Source of the DNA: Hyaloperonospora brassicae
Lineage: Eukaryota > Oomycota > Peronosporomycetes > Peronosporales > Peronosporaceae
Assembly: GCA_947650285.1 (NCBI GenBank)
Contig: CANTFL010001283.1
Coordinates: 186,001 to 250,000, forward strand
Direction of reading: 5' to 3'
Length of the DNA: 64,000 nt
The notes beneath the pieces were generated by a model, which searched no databases, was not told the origin of the DNA, and was given only the letters and a program-made list of their open reading frames with translations. Within the stretch, counting starts at the first letter, position 1. Every line of letters begins with the position of its first letter. Below, one piece after another: positions 58,681 to 64,000 of this stretch. The position numbers were made by a program, and so were the translations under genes.

Positions 58681-61600
58681 ATGTATGTAAACCTCAAACT
58701 TATTTGACGATATTATCTTCTCAATAGCAATACATACTTTACCCAGTCCACCTACCAGATCGACCAAGAGAGTGATAATCACTGGTATCAGTCATAAGTG
58801 CACAACAATAAATTTAGTACGACATACATCACCCAAACGTCAACTATTTGCTTCGAAAAATAGGTGCGATTATAGTATCATTTAAATTACTATAATTGCT
58901 TTGTGGATCGTGCTATGTCGAATCGAGTTCTTAAATACATTGATCGGTCAAATTTCAATAGATTAGCGCTAACATGCATGCATATTATACATGGATTAAT
59001 TCTCTACAACGCCATTGACTATACTCTTGTATTACTAGGATCAGTGGAAAGTACAAGATAACAGCATGACGAAGGAAAGTTATATTTGGTACATCTTTGA
59101 TGAGGAACAGGAGTTCCCAGATTCTAGACATACAAACGAGCGTATTCATCAATTTTCTTCATAATAGATAGCAATGTTTCATTCACCTCCACCTAATTTA
59201 TAATGTCCGATTCATATCAACACTAGCATCACAATTGCCATCAATATCTTCATTGTGACGAATACATCACCAACTAGGTATCTCGCACAATACCACATGT
59301 ATATTTTGCGTGATCAACCATATGAAATGCGCACGATATAGGCACTTGGTAACCTTACATATCCGCAAGTGCCTATATCGCCACTAACGATAGCTATCTA
59401 GCAAAGTATATTGCCCTAAGGGGACAACAACCGCTCAGAGCTACGTGTAGAAACATGAGCATTTTTTAACCGCTTTATTGCATACGTATTTTCTGCGGCA
59501 TCAGGACTTAAGTTTCTATTGTACGAGGTTATTGAGAGAGGTTTGATTTGCGGATATGATAATCATCGATCAAGAATTATATTATAGTAGGATATTCTAA
59601 ATTTCACGATGATCTTCATCCGGCTATCGAATTCGTAGCAGCAAACTTTGTTAATACAGATATGGACGATTCAGCGATACATCAAACAAAACCATGCACA
59701 TCGTACAAAGTTTATAATTGCGATGGAAAATATGTTCTATGTGCAAGTGCATGTGAAAATTATTGGTAGAAACGCTAAGTGCAAACCCGCCTGTCAAGTC
59801 ATTAGTACACCTTGAGTATAAATTTATTATGTTGTTAACTACGGCTACCAGCGATCGTTTCTGATATCAACACGACACCATGAATGTGGTGGTGGAATGA
59901 TATTGGACGTATATTTCATTGAAGCAAAGATCTGAGAGCAGCAAACAATGTTAAAAGGATTTTGTTATGATATTTCAGTGAAGTTATGATAACAATATTG
60001 ATACCCTAAAATGTTTGACTTGGAAAACGAAGATAATCAAAAACAAACCTTAATGAAGATATCATGTATTCAGGATATGTGCCCAGGATTAACTAGTGCA
60101 GGGTGCAATAATGCACCAGTTGCTGGAATTTGTTTCGGTGGCGTCAACTTGCCTCCATGTATCTTAGGAATCAACAAAATAAGTGACAATTTTTTTCGAT
60201 TTTACGAAGCAATTGCTACACTTTTGCACCTTACCGCGAGAAGAATCCCAAATTATTATGTTTTATGGGCCAATCCAGCTGAGCATTTGTAAAGCAACTA
60301 CTAAGCTTGTAAAAACATAAATTTCCTTGGTACCGTGTCGTACACTTCACCATAATTCACATCCTCGTATAAAGATAACGATTAAACAGAAGTAGTGCTG
60401 GACTAGTGAAGCGATAGCGACTCACTTAAAAAACCACTAGCATCAAAAATATATGATATAGCACGAGTATACGCTGTCCGGAGTGAACTCATACGTATAA
60501 CACGCAGTCGAACGTTTACACGTTAATAACAGCAGAGACGAAGAACATCCAACTGGATGTGGACTAAGCATAGGTCAAATGCTGCGTACAACAATATGAA
60601 AGACTATTACACATATCATATTACTTCGATGTACATCAGCATTAAAAGGTGTATAAGGCCATGTCGTCAAACAAACGTGTCACAAACGATCACACGCCAA
60701 CTTTATCGATGTGGCGACTACATGCAGAAGCAGTCTCTAAAAGGGTTAATTCAGCTATAAAAGGTATAGGGTGACGCTTTCCCAGATTTTGTAAGCAATA
60801 ACCTTCTTATCGAGTATTCTAATCAATGATCGTCCCACGTGGCCTGCATGGCACATTTGTGGTAAGTGAAAATACTATCGGAGGCGATATTTTACAGTAT
60901 TATTAGATGCTTAGTAGTGGAACGATGCATGTATAGGATAGGTCTTATACTGAGAATGGATAATAGGCCTTGGTCTTGGTTAGATGTAAAGGTAAGCACC
61001 TGATAAAAATGTTTGTATTTGAGTACTTGGCGGATCGGAACGTCAGGGGCTCAAAATTAAATATGCTACGCATTTATTCTACCCATGTGGCATGGACGCA
61101 TTTATAATGTGTTTATATTCCTGTTTTGGGTATCCAAATGACTGTAGCATGAGCGAAGACCGCCAAACAGATGAGATATTATAATTTGAAACTAGCGGGA
61201 TATAATCATGCAAATCGTCGTTAATATTCATCGGACATAGCGCTGGCAATGCGTGATAGATTAATGTACGGTCCAAGGCTTATATTGTACGTTCGAACTT
61301 CGATATTGCGCACAGATATAGTTCCACTTTTACATCATTATTCGTGCAGAGATGTCGATTAGTAATACAGGTACTTGCGTCCATCTCACGAATAGGTCAG
61401 AAACCCAGTAATAATATTTTATATCGAATCGATTGGGGTGTATGGCCGTCGTTGCTTTACGTTTGCATCGATAAAAGTGGATTAACACGCGTAATATGTC
61501 CATGGAGAAGGTGGATATAGACACAGGGTGATTTCTTGAATGGTCACGCAACAACGTCGGTTAACCTCATGTCGAGAGATTTTCTGTTAGCTTCAGCAAG

Positions 61601-63370
61601 AAATAAAATATGCAAAAAAGACACAAATGTCATATAAAGTTACTCTACGTGCGGTCGTTTACCTCGAAGGACGTTAATTCGTATCCAGCTGGGGCTTCAG
61701 TTTTAATGTGAAAGAAGTGATAAAAGACATGACAAAATTAATGATTGACACATATAAGTAGCACCACTTAAAGACAAGACTATTGATCTTATCTTAAAGC
61801 CGTAGCGATCATCGGTACAGGTGGATGCGGACGATCTAGTGTAGGGAATAAACAATTAGTATTAGAATCAATGTGCAATTTCAATGCGCTCATTGATATC
61901 ACTGCCTTTTTCTAAGCAATGCAATACCACGGGTGTAAAGTATCACGTCCGTTTTGCCTATCTCCTACTACCTTGCGCATTAGTAAAATCTCGACGACAC
62001 CCCGTATGCAATAAATTTGTAGGTCGAACAGAATCATCAATTTGATATAACCTTTCGTGCATTATCAGCGCAATGTTTGAAATTACTTTCCAGGGACACT
62101 AAACGCGCCAACATATAAGTGATCGGGAGGCTGGAGGCTAAAATATAAGTCTTCGCACGACTTTCGATTAGTATTATCAGCGCTAGATTGTAGTCGAAAA
62201 AGTAATTAAATGGAAAATCGAGCATGTCATTGTTTTGTTGCTTACTTGATTTGTATCTAGCAAAGAGATGAACACATTTGTAGCAAGAGTGGTCGACACT
62301 GTATCTAATTACGCGCTCCAATATCGCGTTCAATAGGGGTGCGACATGCTCACAAAAGATTAAACAAATTAATCAGTAGATAGGTAAGCTACCACTGTAA
62401 TCTTAGATCGAGCAATTTATGCAGTGATCAGTGTAGAAATTGAGGTGGAAGAGTTATATTGTCAAACAAATTAAGTCAAGCTAAGAGAATTTGTCACCGC
62501 AATTAGGACATCACGCGGATAATTGTTAATATGCAACACCACTACTAATGCAGTGGACCTAAAGAATCGTATATTGATCCATGTAATAAAGATAATGTAG
62601 CAAAAGTGAGTGCTGCTTCATGTATGCGCAGATTCATACCAATTTCATGGAAATGTCTTGCCAAATCGATTGCCGCATCAATTGGGCATAAATTTCTTAT
62701 CGTTATTGACACGTACCATTTTTAATCAATGTTATACACATGCATTTATAGTTTAATAAATTATTTATAGCATTCACTAATTAAACCGCATTGCAAGATT
62801 TTCAGCATCCCAAATAGGTACTAAACCGAAAGTGATGATGTAATATGTCAATGAAGAACATATTTGCATCGGATACAATGCGATACTTGCTGCCGTTAAC
62901 ATATTACGTATGCTGATTTTCATCGTGCAATTAAGATTGCGTAAAACAAAAACGATTTTTTTGCTCTCCGAATAACCATAACGCTCGCGAGTCAGCCACC
63001 ATCATTTCCAATCATAACATTGACTACCTACATTACATTGAAGTATATTTATTGATTAATTCGAAGCAATTGAATTTTCAATGCATTTCTATAGGTGGAG
63101 CAGGTGGGATCCCTTGATATGCTTTCCGACAAAATACATAGGCAATTATTTCTTGCTAAACAATGGTCTCGCTGCACCGATTAAGTCATATTTAATGGTA
63201 TTCGTTAATCGTCCCTTACCTTTTCGTTAACCAGCACCCACCATACAAATTAGGGTTAATGATTGGCCCAAAAAGCAAATCAGAACCTAATAGTCAACGG
63301 CTTTCCTGACCCTTAACAACAACCACCTTGCACTACCAGTTTGACTACCTATCTTCTCTTTTGACCCACG
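58681..63370. other. AT-rich gene-poor stretch
   Basis: No confident gene. The best open frame is 60011-60292 (plus, 93 codons, ATG start, CPGLTSAGCNNAPVAGICFG with several cysteines); I do not recognise it. A perfect 15-bp hairpin lies at 59334-59380. Confidence 0.45.
59334..59380. repeat. Perfect 15-bp inverted repeat, 17-nt loop
   Basis: CGATATAGGCACTTG (59334-59348) and CAAGTGCCTATATCG (59366-59380) are exact reverse complements, separated by 17 nt. No other copy was seen in the window. Confidence 0.9.
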
Positions 63371-63850
63371 ATGGATAGCCTTGCACCCCCTCAGCAGCTT
63401 GCATACACTTCCCTAGAAGAAGAAAGAGCCGCAATAGATCCTCACGCGCAGCTAAAAGGCTATGTAGTTGGAACCAAACACACAAGAAGGGTCGGCAATA
63501 GAAAATACGGTGATGTAAAATCTGTAATTCTTCTTTGCTTCCAGTCGAACCCCCCTGTCATACCCCCGGGCGCTAGACTTCGCCAAATTATGCCATCCAG
63601 CCTCAGCACCGGATGTTTGTTTCAGGACAGTATACGGCAAGGATAAGCTGGAGATAGGCAGGTACAAGTTGCCAATGGAGAACACAATTAAGAACTCTTT
63701 GCCCACCAGTCTTTCTATCGACAAGCGCGCACTTTGACATGAAAGGCTCGGATAGAAAGCTTGGCTCTAACACGTGCTAGAGTGACATCCGGCCGCATAG
63801 TCACCTCACTGCGGCAGAACTAAAAAGCCTTGGCCACAGCTTAAGCCGTT
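63371..63850 (+). pseudogene. Decayed FAR1/MULE transposase N-terminus
   Basis: An ATG at 63371 opens a 91-codon frame: SLEEERAAIDPHAQLKGYVV then KSVILLCFQS, resembling the FAR1-type DNA-binding domain of MULE transposases (EEA--AI--HA---GYA------R-GNVK-V-L-C). After a frameshift the text continues RTVYGKDKLEIGRYKLPMEN (normally W-L-V-N--HNH), then a LTRARVTSGRIVTSLRQN-like peptide with stops. The zinc-binding cysteines are only partly kept. It is a dead transposon fragment; any catalytic DDE domain would lie beyond the window. Confidence 0.5.
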
Positions 63851-64000
63851 CATTCTCTGCTTATGCAGAGCGTAAAAGGATGCTGGCGGGCTGCTCTCTC
63901 CTATTAGCTCTCTTGCACTCTTTGGAAGCAAGTGAATAATTTTCTCAGTTTGACCTACAACAGCATATCACTCCCCTGCAGATTATCTCCACATCGGAAA

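Noticed and set aside
1..64000. CRISPR arrays, rRNA or tRNA genes
   Set aside because: No regularly spaced repeats with unique spacers and no rRNA segments were seen. tRNA genes were not found by eye; a tRNAscan run would be needed to exclude a diverged one.

Overview
The window reads as nuclear DNA of an oomycete, most likely Peronosporales (Phytophthora or a downy mildew). Four lines of evidence point there: a secreted WY-domain effector with an oomycete-type initiator element just upstream, genes with 65-81 bp introns, abundant decayed Ty3/gypsy, LINE and MULE relics, and compact gene islands separated by long AT-rich gene-poor tracts. The species cannot be named from this sequence alone.

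Left part (1-12.9 kb). A partial effector gene runs off the left edge on the minus strand. After about 4.9 kb without a convincing gene there is an ordinary gene island: a Yippee-type zinc-binding protein (minus, three exons), a METTL21-type lysine methyltransferase (minus, one exon), the peroxisomal RING ligase PEX10 (plus, one exon) and a C1D/Rrp47 exosome cofactor (minus, three exons, convergent with PEX10). These are housekeeping genes with no obvious shared pathway. Two diverged copies of an unidentified decayed coding repeat (3.06-3.35 kb plus, 9.9-10.2 kb minus) lie on either side of the Yippee and methyltransferase genes.

Middle (13-41 kb). A heavily decayed LINE (about 14.2-18.95 kb, plus) has endonuclease, reverse transcriptase and C-terminal zinc-knuckle-like remnants. 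A 370-bp solo-LTR-like insert splits it, flanked by a GCAAG duplication. From 18.95 to 37.85 kb lies a roughly 19-kb AT-rich desert with no intact gene; only short relics are recognisable (repeat family B, a bZIP-like fragment, a possible gypsy RNase H fragment). A GATC-dense minus-strand copy of family B follows (37.85-39.62 kb). At 41.03-41.09 kb the minus strand carries a hammerhead-ribozyme-like core, with a decayed relative at 14.07-14.13 kb.

Right part (41.6-64 kb). Two 1,129-bp arms (41661-42789 and 47328-48456) form an inverted repeat with only two differences seen, enclosing a strongly decayed minus-strand gypsy body. A diverged third copy of the arm sequence lies at 53.1-54.2 kb. 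Another family B copy (57.43-58.1 kb or further), a perfect 15-bp hairpin (59.3 kb) and a decayed FAR1/MULE transposase N-terminus (63.37 kb onward) complete the window.

The most unusual signals are the hammerhead-like core pair and the almost perfect inverted repeat around an otherwise ruined retroelement.
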